Source: Haloquadratum sp.
Lineage (GTDB): Archaea > Halobacteriota > Halobacteria > Halobacteriales > Haloferacaceae
Direction: 5' to 3'
DNA: 64,000 nucleotides
Assembly: GCA_028275165.1 (NCBI GenBank)
Contig: JAQCNF010000100.1
Span: 1 to 64,000, forward strand
Every line of letters begins with the position of its first letter. Position 1 is the first letter of the stretch. Shown piece after piece: positions 28,764 through 37,647 of this stretch. A model generated the notes under the pieces. That model searched no databases. It was not told the DNA's origin and saw nothing but the letters and a program-made list of their open reading frames with translations. Made by a program: the position numbers and the translations under genes.

Positions 28764-30356
28764 ATGTCTAAAGACAGTACGAAGTGTCGTGTCGAGACGA
28801 CACAGTCAGCGTATCTTGAAACCGCAGATGGTGAAACGGCCTCAACCCGAATCCCTATCGAGGTTCGTACAACAGTTGAAGACCCGTTCAGAGCCTTCCA
28901 GCGAGTGCGGGAAGATACAACCGAGTCAGTTCTCTTAGAGACCAGCGGTGGAAACTCCGGTTGGTGTTATGCTGCAGTCAATCCGATTGAACGTCTTCAG
29001 GTCAATGAGCATGCTGAACAATTAGATAGCGCGGTCCGCAATTCTTCCAATCAAATAGCAAACGGGAGTCATTCACTTGAAGCACTTGATGCAGTACTTC
29101 AAAAAGAGAGCCTACGGCGTGGAGAATGTGAGGTTCCATATCCATGCGGAGTGTTTGGCTGGCTATCGTATGATATCGCACGTGAAATTGAGTCACTCCC
29201 AGACGAGACGCCACCCTCAAAGCTTCCGCGGCTACAGGTGGGCCTCTTTGAGAGCGTTATCGCGTGGAAAGTGCCGCAAGACTCTCCAGTTGAGTTACAA
29301 ATCACGCACTGTCCACCAAGAGGGACGGATCCTCGCGAAACGTATCAAAATGGCAGAAAGCAAGCAAAGCAGCTTGCGAGAACGTGCACCCATCACGCTG
29401 CCTCTGTCGACCAACATGCCTCGTATGCAAACACAGATGTTCAATTCAAAAGTGAGTGCGGTCGTGAAAAATACGCCGACCGGGTAAGGCAGGTAAAAGA
29501 ATACATTACAGCAGGTGATACGTTCCAGGCGAACATCTCCCATCGGTTGGTCGCCCCTGCACCGATCGAGTCGATTGCGGTATATGATGCCCTTCGGGAG
29601 GTAAATCCTGCTCCGTACTCTGCGTTCGTCGAGTTTCGAAATATTGATTTGATTAGCGCAAGTCCTGAGCTGCTCTTAGAAACAGATGGTGAGACGCTCA
29701 TGACTGAGCCGATCGCTGGCACGCGTCCACGTGGGGAGACGTCAAAAGAGGACAGGCAATTGGAGACAGACTTGTTGGCCGATGAAAAAGAAGCGGCCGA
29801 ACACGCGATGCTCGTCGATCTGGAACGAAACGACATAGGGAAAGTTTCCAGCTACGGCACTGTCGACGTAAGCGAACACCGTCGTATCGACCGATATGCA
29901 TCGGTCATGCACCTCGTGTCGAAAGTAACAGGGAACAAAGAGAGCAGTTTCTCACTCGCTGATTCTATCGCGGCAGTGTTTCCAGGCGGAACGATTACAG
30001 GCGCACCAAAGCCTCGGACAATGGAAATTATAGAGTCGTTAGAGCAATCCCGCAGAGGTCCATACACTGGGAGTATCGGTGTTTTCGGGTTTGATGGGAA
30101 GGCGACGCTCAATATCACCATACGAACGATCACCCACGTCGATTCACAGTTTCGGCTGCGTGTAGGTGCTGGAATTGTTCATGACTCGATTCCAGAGGCA
30201 GAGTATGCTGAGACGTTGGATAAAGCTGGAGGACTCATCGAAGCAATGAATGAGGCTCTCGGCGAACGAACGTCGCTCTCGGTTGCACAGCACCCGATTG
30301 AATCAGTGCATGAGGAGACTGTTGATGCGGCTCAGTCTGCTGGGGGATCGCAATGA
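28764..30356 (+). CDS. trpE: Anthranilate synthase component I-type chorismate enzyme
   Basis: This 530-residue protein has a chorismate-binding domain. The C-terminal half contains FQANISHRL, the signature PIAGTRPRG (residues 316-324), then DEKEAAEHAMLVDLERNDIG, FPGGTITGAPKPRTME and GSIGVFG. Anthranilate synthases have Ala in PIAGT, whereas aminodeoxychorismate synthase (PabB) has Lys (PIKGT). On this residue it is TrpE-like and would make anthranilate from chorismate. The N-terminal tryptophan-feedback motif LLES was not clearly found. It ends overlapping trpG (ATGA) so the two subunits are coupled. Folate genes lie 12 kb away, so a PabB role should be kept as an alternative. Confidence 0.85.
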   Translation: MSKDSTKCRVETTQSAYLETADGETASTRIPIEVRTTVEDPFRAFQRVREDTTESVLLETSGGNSGWCYAAVNPIERLQVNEHAEQLDSAVRNSSNQIANGSHSLEALDAVLQKESLRRGECEVPYPCGVFGWLSYDIAREIESLPDETPPSKLPRLQVGLFESVIAWKVPQDSPVELQITHCPPRGTDPRETYQNGRKQAKQLARTCTHHAASVDQHASYANTDVQFKSECGREKYADRVRQVKEYITAGDTFQANISHRLVAPAPIESIAVYDALREVNPAPYSAFVEFRNIDLISASPELLLETDGETLMTEPIAGTRPRGETSKEDRQLETDLLADEKEAAEHAMLVDLERNDIGKVSSYGTVDVSEHRRIDRYASVMHLVSKVTGNKESSFSLADSIAAVFPGGTITGAPKPRTMEIIESLEQSRRGPYTGSIGVFGFDGKATLNITIRTITHVDSQFRLRVGAGIVHDSIPEAEYAETLDKAGGLIEAMNEALGERTSLSVAQHPIESVHEETVDAAQSAGGSQ

Positions 30357-30916
30357 TTCTCGTCATCGACAACTATGATTCGTTTGCGTACAACCTTGTG
30401 CAATATGTTGGAGAGTATGACGAGGTTGTCGTGCGGCGAAACGATACAGTCAGCATTGATGATATCCAAGAATTAGACCCAGATGGAATTATCGTGTCGC
30501 CGGGACCAGGAAGCCCTGAAGAAGCTGGCATATCGATTGATATATTCCGGCACATGACTATCCCTACGTTGGGTGTGTGCCTGGGTCATCAGGCCCTCTG
30601 CGCAGCGCACGGGGCTACTGTCGGGAGTGCTCCTGAGGTAGTACATGGAAAGAAGTCAATCGTGACACATGATGAAAGCGTGTTGTTTGATGGGATTCCA
30701 AGTGAGTTCGAAGTCGGACGATATCATTCACTGGCAATCAGTGAGCATGAGATTCCATCGCCGCTGGTCCAGACTGCAATTACAAAAAGTGCTCAAAACG
30801 TCGTGATGGGGGTTCAACACCCAAGATATCCACATTACGGTGTCCAGTTCCATCCGGAGAGTATCCTCACCACACAGGGAAAACAAATCATCTGTAATTT
30901 TTCAGATATCACCTAA
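30353..30916 (+). CDS. trpG: Anthranilate/aminodeoxychorismate synthase glutamine amidotransferase
   Basis: This 187-residue class I glutamine amidotransferase has VIDNYDSFAYNLVQY at the N-terminus. The oxyanion loop is SPGPGSPEEAG. The nucleophile elbow is LGVCLGHQAL (Cys about 78), and the His-Glu pair is in YGVQFHPESILT. It supplies ammonia from glutamine to TrpE. Its start overlaps the trpE stop (ATGA). The protein is a normal family size with no truncation. TrpG and PabA are interchangeable in many organisms, so the symbol follows the neighbouring TrpE assignment. Confidence 0.88.
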   Translation: MILVIDNYDSFAYNLVQYVGEYDEVVVRRNDTVSIDDIQELDPDGIIVSPGPGSPEEAGISIDIFRHMTIPTLGVCLGHQALCAAHGATVGSAPEVVHGKKSIVTHDESVLFDGIPSEFEVGRYHSLAISEHEIPSPLVQTAITKSAQNVVMGVQHPRYPHYGVQFHPESILTTQGKQIICNFSDIT

Positions 30917-31000
30917 ACAGGTACAAAAAGCAGATATCGTATGGGAATTGTCCCAACAAACGGTATGAAAGATGTAATCAAAGTTCATTGCATCGCAACT

Positions 31001-31010
31001 TTTAATAAAG
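31001..31010 (+). promoter_or_regulatory. Probable TATA box of gvpA
   Basis: The sequence TTTAATAAAG lies about 45-50 bases upstream of the gvpA start. It would place transcription start near 31030-31036, leaving a short leader. It is the strongest AT-rich box in the 136-base trpG-gvpA gap. The assignment is by position and composition only. Confidence 0.4.
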
Positions 31011-31052
31011 TAGTTGGTACAGTTTACATCGGGACACTAGTCCAATCTAACT

Positions 31053-31271
31053 ATGGCACAGCCAGATTCTTCAAGTTTAGCAGAAGTGCTGGATCGAGTA
31101 TTAGACAAAGGAATCGTCGTTGACACATTTGCCCGAATCTCGCTTGTCGGGATTGAGATTCTGACCGTTGAGGCGCGCGTCGTTGTCGCATCTGTTGACA
31201 CATTCCTCCACTACGCAGAGGAAATAGCCAAGATTGAGCAGGCGGAACTTACCGCAACAGCTGAAGCCTAA
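31053..31271 (+). CDS. gvpA: Gas vesicle major structural protein GvpA
   Basis: This 72-residue protein contains the near-invariant GvpA core: [20 protein letters not shown], then [17 protein letters not shown] and [10 protein letters not shown]. GvpA forms the ribs of the gas vesicle wall and is the main protein made. It opens the cluster and is followed by gvpC after 74 bases. A T-tract (AATTTTTTCA, near 31321-31330) just upstream of gvpC may end most gvpA transcripts early, which is known for gvpA in Halobacterium. The gvpD/gvpE regulators are not found nearby. Confidence 0.97.
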   Translation: MAQPDSSSLAEVLDRVLDKGIVVDTFARISLVGIEILTVEARVVVASVDTFLHYAEEIAKIEQAELTATAEA

Positions 31272-31345
31272 CGAGTTCGCGTCTTATTTTGGCTTGAGAT
31301 GAACAGCGCGTCAGCGATCAAATTTTTTCACATTATCCACCAAGC

Positions 31346-32473
31346 ATGAGTGTACAAGACAAGCAGGATGCTATTGTAGAATATCAAAAAGAGGCCGCAG
31401 AGAAAAAATCCGTATTTGATTCATACGTGGAGAATTTCCAAGAAAGTCTCTCAGAGAAGCAGGAGACAGAACATCTCGAAGCTGCCTTCGAAGAGTTCCG
31501 CACCGACATCATCACACAGGTTGGATCGTTTGAAGAATATGCTCACTCGTTCAATGCTGCGGTGGAGGAGCAGCACCAAGCGATTGAAGCTCTTCAATCG
31601 GCAATCGAAGATGTCAAGAGTACTATGAGGGAGTACAGCACACTGTTTGAAGCAGATGTTACCGAAAAACAGGACATCTCATCCTTCCTCGCCGCTGTTG
31701 AGGAATTCAATGCTGAAATTGAAGCAGCGAGAGACACCTTTGATGCGTTTGGCTCCGAGTTTGATGCTGACGTCGAACAGATCCAAGACATCAGCCAGCT
31801 TCAGACTGCCATTGAGGAGTTAGAAGAGGAATTCACCCGAGTGAGTGATGTATTTGGGCAGTACAGGATCGTCTTTGCCGAAGATGTAGAGTCGTTAAAT
31901 TCGGAAATTATCGACAAACAGGATGAATTTATTATTACGCGGGATACGTTCGTGGAGTATCGCCAGCGATTCGACGATGAATTAGTCGCACCGATGCTTG
32001 CGAGTATTGATGATGTCGAATCCGCAATGCAGATGATGCAAGACGAATTTAGAGAGACAGAGCGCAATTTTGAGATTTATAAGACTGAATTCTACGGAAG
32101 ACAAGAAGCTTCGACTGAGAGCCAAGGTCAAGCGGAATCCGCAGAAGATGTAGAATCGTCAGAGGAGACCGAAGAGAAGTCATCGCTCGAAACTGACTTT
32201 GCTGAAAACTCAGAGTCACAGGGAGAGCCGTCAACTGAAACTGAGGAGGGTGAGGAAGCAGAGCAATCAGCAGAAATCGAGTCAGTTGAAGTCGGCGAAG
32301 TATCCACATTGATTGAGGAAGAGACCGATGAAAATGAAGCTGAGGACATGGTACGGTGTAAAATCTGTGGCGAACAATATCAGGCAATTACAGAACCACA
32401 TCTACAGACACATGACATGTCAGTGCAAGAATATCGCGAAGAGTTCGGTGAGGATGTCCCTCTCCGTCCATAG
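31346..32473 (+). CDS. gvpC: Gas vesicle protein GvpC with C-terminal C2H2-type finger
   Basis: This 375-residue acidic, helical protein is built of about seven degenerate repeats (~35 residues), each with a phenylalanine-containing core (SFEEYAHSFNAAVEE and similar), spanning residues ~15-250. Then comes a Glu/Ser-rich linker, residues ~250-335. The C-terminus holds RCKICGEQY with Cys338, Cys341, His352 and His356, a C2H2-type zinc finger as in other haloarchaeal GvpC. GvpC wraps the vesicle outside and controls shape and strength. Start at the ATG at 31346; gvpN follows after 8 bases. Confidence 0.93.
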   Translation: MSVQDKQDAIVEYQKEAAEKKSVFDSYVENFQESLSEKQETEHLEAAFEEFRTDIITQVGSFEEYAHSFNAAVEEQHQAIEALQSAIEDVKSTMREYSTLFEADVTEKQDISSFLAAVEEFNAEIEAARDTFDAFGSEFDADVEQIQDISQLQTAIEELEEEFTRVSDVFGQYRIVFAEDVESLNSEIIDKQDEFIITRDTFVEYRQRFDDELVAPMLASIDDVESAMQMMQDEFRETERNFEIYKTEFYGRQEASTESQGQAESAEDVESSEETEEKSSLETDFAENSESQGEPSTETEEGEEAEQSAEIESVEVGEVSTLIEEETDENEAEDMVRCKICGEQYQAITEPHLQTHDMSVQEYREEFGEDVPLRP

Positions 32474-32481
32474 TGTAATAT

Positions 32482-33507
32482 ATGAGCAATAATTCCCGTG
32501 AACGAAAAGTCCGTGGAAGTCAGATTCGTTCATCTCGAGAGAACAAGCGGTCGAACAGTCGAGATAAAAAAGAGATTCGACGCTTAGAACGACAGCAACA
32601 GGGAGATGATGATTCCCAGTATCAATCGAGAGTGCTCCCAGAGTCTGACTCATTTGTTGAGACACCCGCAGTCAAGCGAATAAAGCGTCGAGCCAGTCGC
32701 TGGATAGATGTGAGTAGGCCTGTCCATCTTATCGGTCCTACTGGCTGTGGGAAAACAGCACTAGCAATGAATATTGCTGGAATGCGTGACCGACCAACTG
32801 TGTGGATCAATGGTGATGCAGATTTATCAACCAGCGACCTCATCGGTGAATTCGGTGAAAAAGAACGAATCAGTGAGAAAGATAAATACGTTCACAACGT
32901 TCAAAAAAGTAAGGAAATAATTCGTGATAGATGGGTCGATAACCCACTTAGCATTGCTGTCAGAGAGGGTGCAACGCTGGTGTATAATGAATTTTCGCGA
33001 ACGAAGCCGGTCGCGAATAACGTCTTACTCTCTGTCTTTGAGGAGGGCATTCTTGAACTGCCGGGTCAACGTGGTGAATCACGATATATCGAGGTTCACC
33101 CGGAATTCCGTGCGATTTTGACTTCGAATTCAACTGAATATGCAGGAGTCCACAAGCCACAAGATGCCCTTCTTGATCGACTTATCGGAATTCACATGAA
33201 TTTTTATGACGAGGAAACAGAGCAAAAGATCGTTTCCCAACATGTTGACTCATTGGATGCCGATACAGTCACCGAGATAGTTCGATTCTTTAGACAGCTT
33301 CGAGGAACAGTTGAGCACAGTATTGGGACGCGGGCAATGCTCATGACTGCCGAGGCGCTGAGCACGATGGAATCATATGACGAGACAGATGTCATTGAGT
33401 TATCTACAGACGTTCTCGCCTCAAAGATAGCTCACCAAGACGAGTTAGACCATCTTCGTGAGCAAATTGCTGAAGCGATTCATAAATCCGATACCGAGTG
33501 GAGATAG
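32482..33507 (+). CDS. gvpN: GvpN AAA+ ATPase
   Basis: This 341-residue MoxR-related ATPase has a charged N-terminal tail (about 1-60), Walker [12 protein letters not shown] (85-95) and Walker [12 protein letters not shown]. Sensor 1 is [12 protein letters not shown], and sensor-2-like [11 protein letters not shown] lies toward the end. GvpN is needed for full-size vesicle assembly and likely works with GvpA and GvpC. It lies 8 bases downstream of gvpC and 8 bases upstream of gvpO in the same direction. Confidence 0.95.
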   Translation: MSNNSRERKVRGSQIRSSRENKRSNSRDKKEIRRLERQQQGDDDSQYQSRVLPESDSFVETPAVKRIKRRASRWIDVSRPVHLIGPTGCGKTALAMNIAGMRDRPTVWINGDADLSTSDLIGEFGEKERISEKDKYVHNVQKSKEIIRDRWVDNPLSIAVREGATLVYNEFSRTKPVANNVLLSVFEEGILELPGQRGESRYIEVHPEFRAILTSNSTEYAGVHKPQDALLDRLIGIHMNFYDEETEQKIVSQHVDSLDADTVTEIVRFFRQLRGTVEHSIGTRAMLMTAEALSTMESYDETDVIELSTDVLASKIAHQDELDHLREQIAEAIHKSDTEWR

Positions 33508-33515
33508 CGCCCAGT

Positions 33516-33866
33516 ATGAGCGACGATTCACAGACAAAGCCACCTGAGGACTCAACTGAACCCGAGAGCCAGCAAGAAAATAACGAATCGAGCCAAGATA
33601 AGGCACTCTCGCTGGCTGAAGCACAGGATATCGTTGAGGAGGTCACTGAAGATTTGTTTGATCACAGCTTCGATGGGATAATCAAGGCGGAAACAACCGA
33701 GGAGGGTGGATGGCGGACCCTTGTGGAGTTGGTGGAGCGAAGCGCAATCCCAGACACACAAGACATCATCGGTCGGTATGAGATCACACTGGACCACTCT
33801 GGTAGTGTCGAAGGATACGAGCTACGAGAGCGATATCAGCGTGGCGATATGAAAGAGGAGATCTAG
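33516..33866 (+). CDS. gvpO: Gas vesicle protein GvpO
   Basis: From ATG 33516 it has 116 residues; the upstream in-frame start at 33498 overlaps gvpN and is less likely. A low-complexity Ser/Glu/Gln-rich N-terminus precedes the conserved GvpO half: VEEVTEDLF, then [19 protein letters not shown] and [11 protein letters not shown], ending [10 protein letters not shown]. GvpO is essential for vesicle formation in Halobacterium. It closes the first block; 18 bases after its stop a ParA fragment begins, then a mobile element. Confidence 0.9.
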   Translation: MSDDSQTKPPEDSTEPESQQENNESSQDKALSLAEAQDIVEEVTEDLFDHSFDGIIKAETTEEGGWRTLVELVERSAIPDTQDIIGRYEITLDHSGSVEGYELRERYQRGDMKEEI

Positions 33867-33884
33867 CCCACGATAGTGCAAGAA

Positions 33885-34133
33885 ATGCACTACTATGTCG
33901 CAGTAGTCAATGAAAAGGGCGGTGTGGGCAAAACCACGACAGCCATTAACGTTGCTGGAGCCCTGAGTGCGGAGGGAGTTGAGGTATTGCTGATTGATCT
34001 TGACGCGCAAGGCAATGCGACAACGGCACTTGGATTCGATTCAGCATATACCGATGACAGCCTCAATATGCACGACCTGCTTACAGATGTAGGGAAGCAG
34101 TCCGCGGTCTCTCATGTTATAGAACAGCAAGGC
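33885..34133 (+). pseudogene. 5' fragment of a ParA/Soj-family ATPase gene, cut by a mobile element
   Basis: About 83 codons from ATG 33885 encode the start of a ParA-type ATPase. They include the deviant Walker [15 protein letters not shown] (residues 11-24) and the second motif [16 protein letters not shown]. The reading frame then runs into the left-end hairpin of an IS605-type element (34140-34155) and stops at 34205 after transposon sequence. No ParA C-terminal part was found after the element. About two thirds of the protein are missing, so it should be inactive. It lies in the gvp cluster between gvpO and gvpF, a place where ParA proteins are not usual in haloarchaea, though a parA is known within Serratia's gas vesicle cluster. 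Confidence 0.8.
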
Positions 34134-35510
34134 GAAAACCACGGCTTCAGCCGTGTAGATGAAACCGACATGAGATGGATCATCCCACAGGAATGGCCGA
34201 TCTGACTCCCCGATGTATCTAAATACCCAGTGTTACGCACACCATATGGAAGTGCGGCGAACTGTCCCGGTTGCACTCGATGTTGACAGTGATAACGCCG
34301 CACTCCTTGCAGACATAGTGGATGCATTCCTCCGGTCGGCGCAATACGTCGTTGATCACGCCTTTCGGAGCGAGTACGTCACGACGAGGAAGACGACGCT
34401 CAATGCCGAGACCCACGACGATGCGCGAGAGAAAACGGGTGGTTTTAATCGTGGATTAGTGCAAGCCGCCCGCAACAAAGCCGCCGAAGCCTGCAAGAGC
34501 GTCGTGCGGAAGTGGGACCGTGGAAAGAAAGCCACTAAACCGCAGTTCACCAGTCCACACGTCGTCTACAATCACCGCACGGCGACCTTTCATGACGACT
34601 ATGTAAGCCTCGCCACAGTAGACAGGCGAATCGAAGCCGACTATGTCCTGCCTGACGAGAGTAGCGACACACCGCACGCGGAATATCTGTTTTCGAGCGA
34701 GTACGAAACGACTGGTGCGGAGCGACACTACAACAACGGTAACTGGATACTCCACATCCACATCAAGATGGAGGTGGAGTCTGACACACCGGCACAATCG
34801 ACACCTGAGAACAGGACAGTCCTCGGGGTCGACCTCGGAGTGAACGACCTTGCCGATACCAGCACTGGCACGTTCTGGACGGGTGACGAGTTCGATCACT
34901 GGCGACAGGAGTATGAACAGCGGCGTGGCAATCTCCAAGCCTGTGGCTCTCGATGGGCACACCGAAACATACAGCCTGTTGGCCGGAAGGAGAAAGGTCG
35001 GTTCAAACTGACTCTCCACCGTATAGCGAACGAGCTAGTTGCAGAAGCCCGCGAGTACGGTTGTTCGGTGATTGCGTTTGAGGACTTGACCGACATTCGT
35101 GAGCGCACTGGCGCGTCGTGGGGCCACAAGTGGGTCTTCAACCGACTGTCCGACTATGATGAGTATAAGCCCGAGGAATACGGTATCGACGTGGAGCAAG
35201 TTACTCCCGAAAACACGTCACGCCGTTGCTCACACTGCGGGTTTCCGCATCCAGATAACCGCGCTGATGAGTTGTTTGAGTGTCAGAAATGTGGCTACGA
35301 GACCCACGCCGACTACAATGCAGCCAAAAACATCAGCTTGCGGTATCTTCGTCGCAACCAAACTGGAGGCGGCGAAGGCGCACCCCTGGGCGTGCGCTTG
35401 AACAGCGGGACGTTGAACGCGAATGGAGGCTATTCCCCTGCCGAGGATTCGGCCAGAACGGGAGTCCACGCTGAATCCCACGACTTCTCGTGGGGAGCTC
35501 AAGAGACACA
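34131..35510 (+). mobile_element. IS200/IS605-family element with tnpB only
   Basis: The left-end hairpin CACGGCTTCAGCCGTG (34140-34155) is followed by GATGAAACC, as in other left ends here. The right-end hairpin CCACGACTTCTCGTGG (35478-35493) is followed by GGAGCTCAAG, a variant of the usual GGAGGATGTCAA. Between them is one intact tnpB; no tnpA (Y1 transposase) is present, so movement would depend on a TnpA elsewhere. Exact ends are approximate because the cleavage tetranucleotides cannot be fixed by eye. The element lies between gvpO and gvpF and truncates a ParA gene. Confidence 0.8.
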
Positions 35511-35517
35511 TATATGA
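34246..35517 (+). CDS. tnpB: TnpB (OrfB) RNA-guided nuclease of the IS605 family
   Basis: From ATG 34246 ([17 protein letters not shown], typical OrfB start) it has 423 residues. The open frame extends upstream to 34213, but that part is element leader. RuvC-like catalytic motifs are present: GVDLGVND (Asp), [10 protein letters not shown] (Glu) and [10 protein letters not shown] (Asp). A four-cysteine zinc ribbon sits between the last two: CSHCGFPHP and CQKCGYET. No internal stop is seen, so it could be active. TnpB proteins are RNA-guided DNA nucleases using an RNA made from the element's 3' end, and help retain the element. Its C-terminus runs through the right-end hairpin, where that RNA would lie. 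Base composition is more GC-rich than the flanking gvp genes. Confidence 0.93.
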   Translation: MEVRRTVPVALDVDSDNAALLADIVDAFLRSAQYVVDHAFRSEYVTTRKTTLNAETHDDAREKTGGFNRGLVQAARNKAAEACKSVVRKWDRGKKATKPQFTSPHVVYNHRTATFHDDYVSLATVDRRIEADYVLPDESSDTPHAEYLFSSEYETTGAERHYNNGNWILHIHIKMEVESDTPAQSTPENRTVLGVDLGVNDLADTSTGTFWTGDEFDHWRQEYEQRRGNLQACGSRWAHRNIQPVGRKEKGRFKLTLHRIANELVAEAREYGCSVIAFEDLTDIRERTGASWGHKWVFNRLSDYDEYKPEEYGIDVEQVTPENTSRRCSHCGFPHPDNRADELFECQKCGYETHADYNAAKNISLRYLRRNQTGGGEGAPLGVRLNSGTLNANGGYSPAEDSARTGVHAESHDFSWGAQETHI

Positions 35518-35575
35518 GCATATCGTGGTCATACCACATCGCAGGCAGTAAATCACAGAGACTAATGATGATATT

Positions 35576-36214
35576 ATGAGTGAGAATTTGTACACCTATG
35601 GTATAATCGAACAGGAAGACATTCAAATGGATATTGAGGGTGTTCAAGATGCAGAGACACTCTATACCGTCGATTATCGAACTCTCTCCGCACTCGTATC
35701 AGAGATTGATACAACAGAGCCAGAACGCACCGATGAGGATGTACAGAGGCATAATCGAGTCCTCCAACAGGTGCTAGAGTTTGAGGATGGCCGGACTGTC
35801 GTTCCGATGAGTTTTGGGATGGCGTTCAAAAATAGTCGAACGATTAAGGGAGTGATACGCGGCGCTCGACGGGCACTCAGGAGTGCATTGAATGATATTG
35901 ATGGGATGATCGAGCTAGGTGTGAAAGTGATTACAATTCAAGAAGACACGATCAATGAAGGCGAACTGCGTAATGATATCGTTGAACAACTCTCTGCAGT
36001 CAGCGTGAATGAGACTGAAAATGATCTCTTCAGCGACCGGCTTATCCTGAATAAATCATATCTGGTGGATCGGTCCAATCGGAGTGAATTTGATGAGGCA
36101 ATCGAAGCGATTGAATCGACACATACTGACAGCGTAAAAATACAATATACTGGTCCTTGGGCACCATATAATTTCGTGGATATACATATCGGTGCTGAAC
36201 AGTCTGGTCGATAA
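35576..36214 (+). CDS. gvpF: Gas vesicle protein GvpF (GvpL/GvpF family)
   Basis: This 212-residue protein shows GvpL/F family motifs: LYTYGIIE at the start, VDYRTLSALVSEI, then HNRVLQQVLE and TVVPMSFG in the first half, and the C-terminal TGPWAPYNFVDI. GvpF is a minor vesicle component that contacts GvpA during early assembly. It is the first gene after the mobile element, so its promoter may have been separated from gvpACNO. A TATA-like stretch (ACATATATGAG, 35507-35517) is 60 bases upstream and overlaps the end of tnpB. gvpG follows after 3 bases. Confidence 0.92.
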   Translation: MSENLYTYGIIEQEDIQMDIEGVQDAETLYTVDYRTLSALVSEIDTTEPERTDEDVQRHNRVLQQVLEFEDGRTVVPMSFGMAFKNSRTIKGVIRGARRALRSALNDIDGMIELGVKVITIQEDTINEGELRNDIVEQLSAVSVNETENDLFSDRLILNKSYLVDRSNRSEFDEAIEAIESTHTDSVKIQYTGPWAPYNFVDIHIGAEQSGR

Positions 36215-36217
36215 CTC

Positions 36218-36469
36218 ATGTTATTAATCGATGATTTACTCATACGACCGTTTATCTCGCTTGTAGAGATCATCCAAAATATGGCCTTAGATGAAATGTA
36301 TGATACCGAGAAAATACGTGATGAGCTGAAAGAAAATCAACTCCTATTTGAGTTAGGGGAGCGCTCAGAGTCTGAGTATCGGCAGACAAAAGAAAAATTA
36401 GAGACACAGCTCAAACTTGCAGATGAAATACGGTCGCAGATGAGTAGTAAAGTCGAGATCAAACAGTGA
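36218..36469 (+). CDS. gvpG: Gas vesicle protein GvpG
   Basis: This 83-residue protein starts MLLIDDLLIRPFISLVEII, a typical GvpG N-terminus. A predicted helical and strongly charged remainder follows (DEMYDTEKIRDELKENQL). GvpG is a small accessory protein needed for vesicle formation. It is tightly packed between gvpF and gvpH. Confidence 0.9.
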   Translation: MLLIDDLLIRPFISLVEIIQNMALDEMYDTEKIRDELKENQLLFELGERSESEYRQTKEKLETQLKLADEIRSQMSSKVEIKQ

Positions 36470-36513
36470 TGTCAGACAAACACTGACACTTGAGGAAACA
36501 ACATACAATTAAG

Positions 36514-36951
36514 ATGGTAAAAATAACAAAAGCGTCTAAAATGATCGCGGATACGGTTAGTTACCTGACAGAGCTAGAAAACTCTGATTGTGATGTGCAA
36601 TATACGCGGGGTCATTTTGATACTGGGCAATGGTCAGTTGAATATAGCCACCGAACACAGATTGGCCTTGACCATGGAGTGTCTGTAGACTCTCAGAATC
36701 AGACACAGAGAGATGCATCTCTACAGGTGGAACTGCATTCGACCACAGATCAAAGGATACTCGTCGCTGATCTTCCTGATTCAATTGATTCAACAGAAGT
36801 TCGCGCTCAGCTTACCGACTCATCGCATGCAGTAGTTCTTTCAACCAATGGTAACAAAATTGCACACATTGATGTTGAGGAGTCAATCACACACATTGAA
36901 GAGACAGCGATTGAGAACAATGTGTTGAGAGTAACACTCCTCACAGGATAA
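36514..36951 (+). CDS. gvpH: Gas vesicle protein GvpH, Hsp20-like
   Basis: From ATG 36514 it has 145 residues; a TTG in frame at 36490 is possible. The sequence is diverged. The C-terminal half fits the weak alpha-crystallin/Hsp20 fold described for GvpH: QRILVADLPDSIDSTEV, then HAVVLSTNGNKIAHIDV and ENNVLRVTLL. The N-terminal part is Ser/Gln/Asp-rich and disordered-looking. It may bind and protect GvpM or GvpA-like proteins. Position between gvpG and gvpI supports the assignment more than the sequence does. Confidence 0.82.
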   Translation: MVKITKASKMIADTVSYLTELENSDCDVQYTRGHFDTGQWSVEYSHRTQIGLDHGVSVDSQNQTQRDASLQVELHSTTDQRILVADLPDSIDSTEVRAQLTDSSHAVVLSTNGNKIAHIDVEESITHIEETAIENNVLRVTLLTG

Positions 36952-36955
36952 CAGT

Positions 36956-37321
36956 ATGACAGCCAACGAACACGCCCCCACAAAACAAGCCACGCAGGCA
37001 ATTAAAAAGGCAAAGTCGAATCGGGATCAAGCACGCAAAAAGTTGCTCCGGCAGCGAGAACGCCTAGCAGAGCGAAGAAAACAGAACAAATCCAAATCTG
37101 AGCAGAATCGGGCGCAAGATCCAAGCTCTGAAACGACTCAAAACCCGTCCGCACACTCAACGGTTCCTCCACAGAAAACGAACGGGCAGAACGCGGCACG
37201 GAACTCGCATTCAACGGTCCCAAGAGTGCCGAAATACTCAGACGTTGATGCTCAACAGCGGTTGTACGGACTTCGATTAGCTACACACCAGTCTGGGGCA
37301 GACACTGACAATGGGGAGTGA
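36956..37321 (+). CDS. gvpI: Gas vesicle protein GvpI
   Basis: This 121-residue protein is unusually basic for a haloarchaeon, with many Lys and Arg in residues 10-50 (KKAKSNRDQARKKLLRQRER). A Ser/Thr/Pro-rich tail follows, ending in a short acidic end. GvpI is known as the basic Gvp protein, so size, charge and location fit. Its last 11 bases overlap the gvpJ start (37311). It probably interacts with GvpH. Confidence 0.85.
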   Translation: MTANEHAPTKQATQAIKKAKSNRDQARKKLLRQRERLAERRKQNKSKSEQNRAQDPSSETTQNPSAHSTVPPQKTNGQNAARNSHSTVPRVPKYSDVDAQQRLYGLRLATHQSGADTDNGE

Positions 37322-37646
37322 CCCAAAGCCAACCCGCTCACAGGGTGACCTTGCAGAGATGCTTGAACTGCTTCTTGATAAGGGAGTTGTCGTGAATGCT
37401 GATATTGCTGTCAGCGTAGGCGACACTGAGTTGTTGGGAGTCGAGATTCGGGCTGCCATTGCCTCATTCGAGACTGCCGCAAAATATGGTCTTGAATTCC
37501 CTGCTGGGACGGACATGTCTAAACTTCCCGAGGAAGCTGACAATAAACAGACAGGTAAGATATCATCCGTTACCTCACAGGACAGCTCTGAGAGCAATTC
37601 AGGCACAGTTGAGCATATTCCCGATCATCTGAATACCTCCGAATAG
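37311..37646 (+). CDS. gvpJ: Gas vesicle protein GvpJ (GvpA paralogue)
   Basis: This 111-residue protein has the GvpA/J/M core: [19 protein letters not shown], then [18 protein letters not shown] and [12 protein letters not shown] Ser/Glu-rich C-terminal extension of about 40 residues is absent from GvpA. GvpJ is a minor vesicle protein related to the rib protein. The ATG at 37311 overlaps gvpI by 11 bases, so translation is coupled. Confidence 0.93.
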   Translation: MGSDPKPTRSQGDLAEMLELLLDKGVVVNADIAVSVGDTELLGVEIRAAIASFETAAKYGLEFPAGTDMSKLPEEADNKQTGKISSVTSQDSSESNSGTVEHIPDHLNTSE

Positions 37647-37647
37647 T

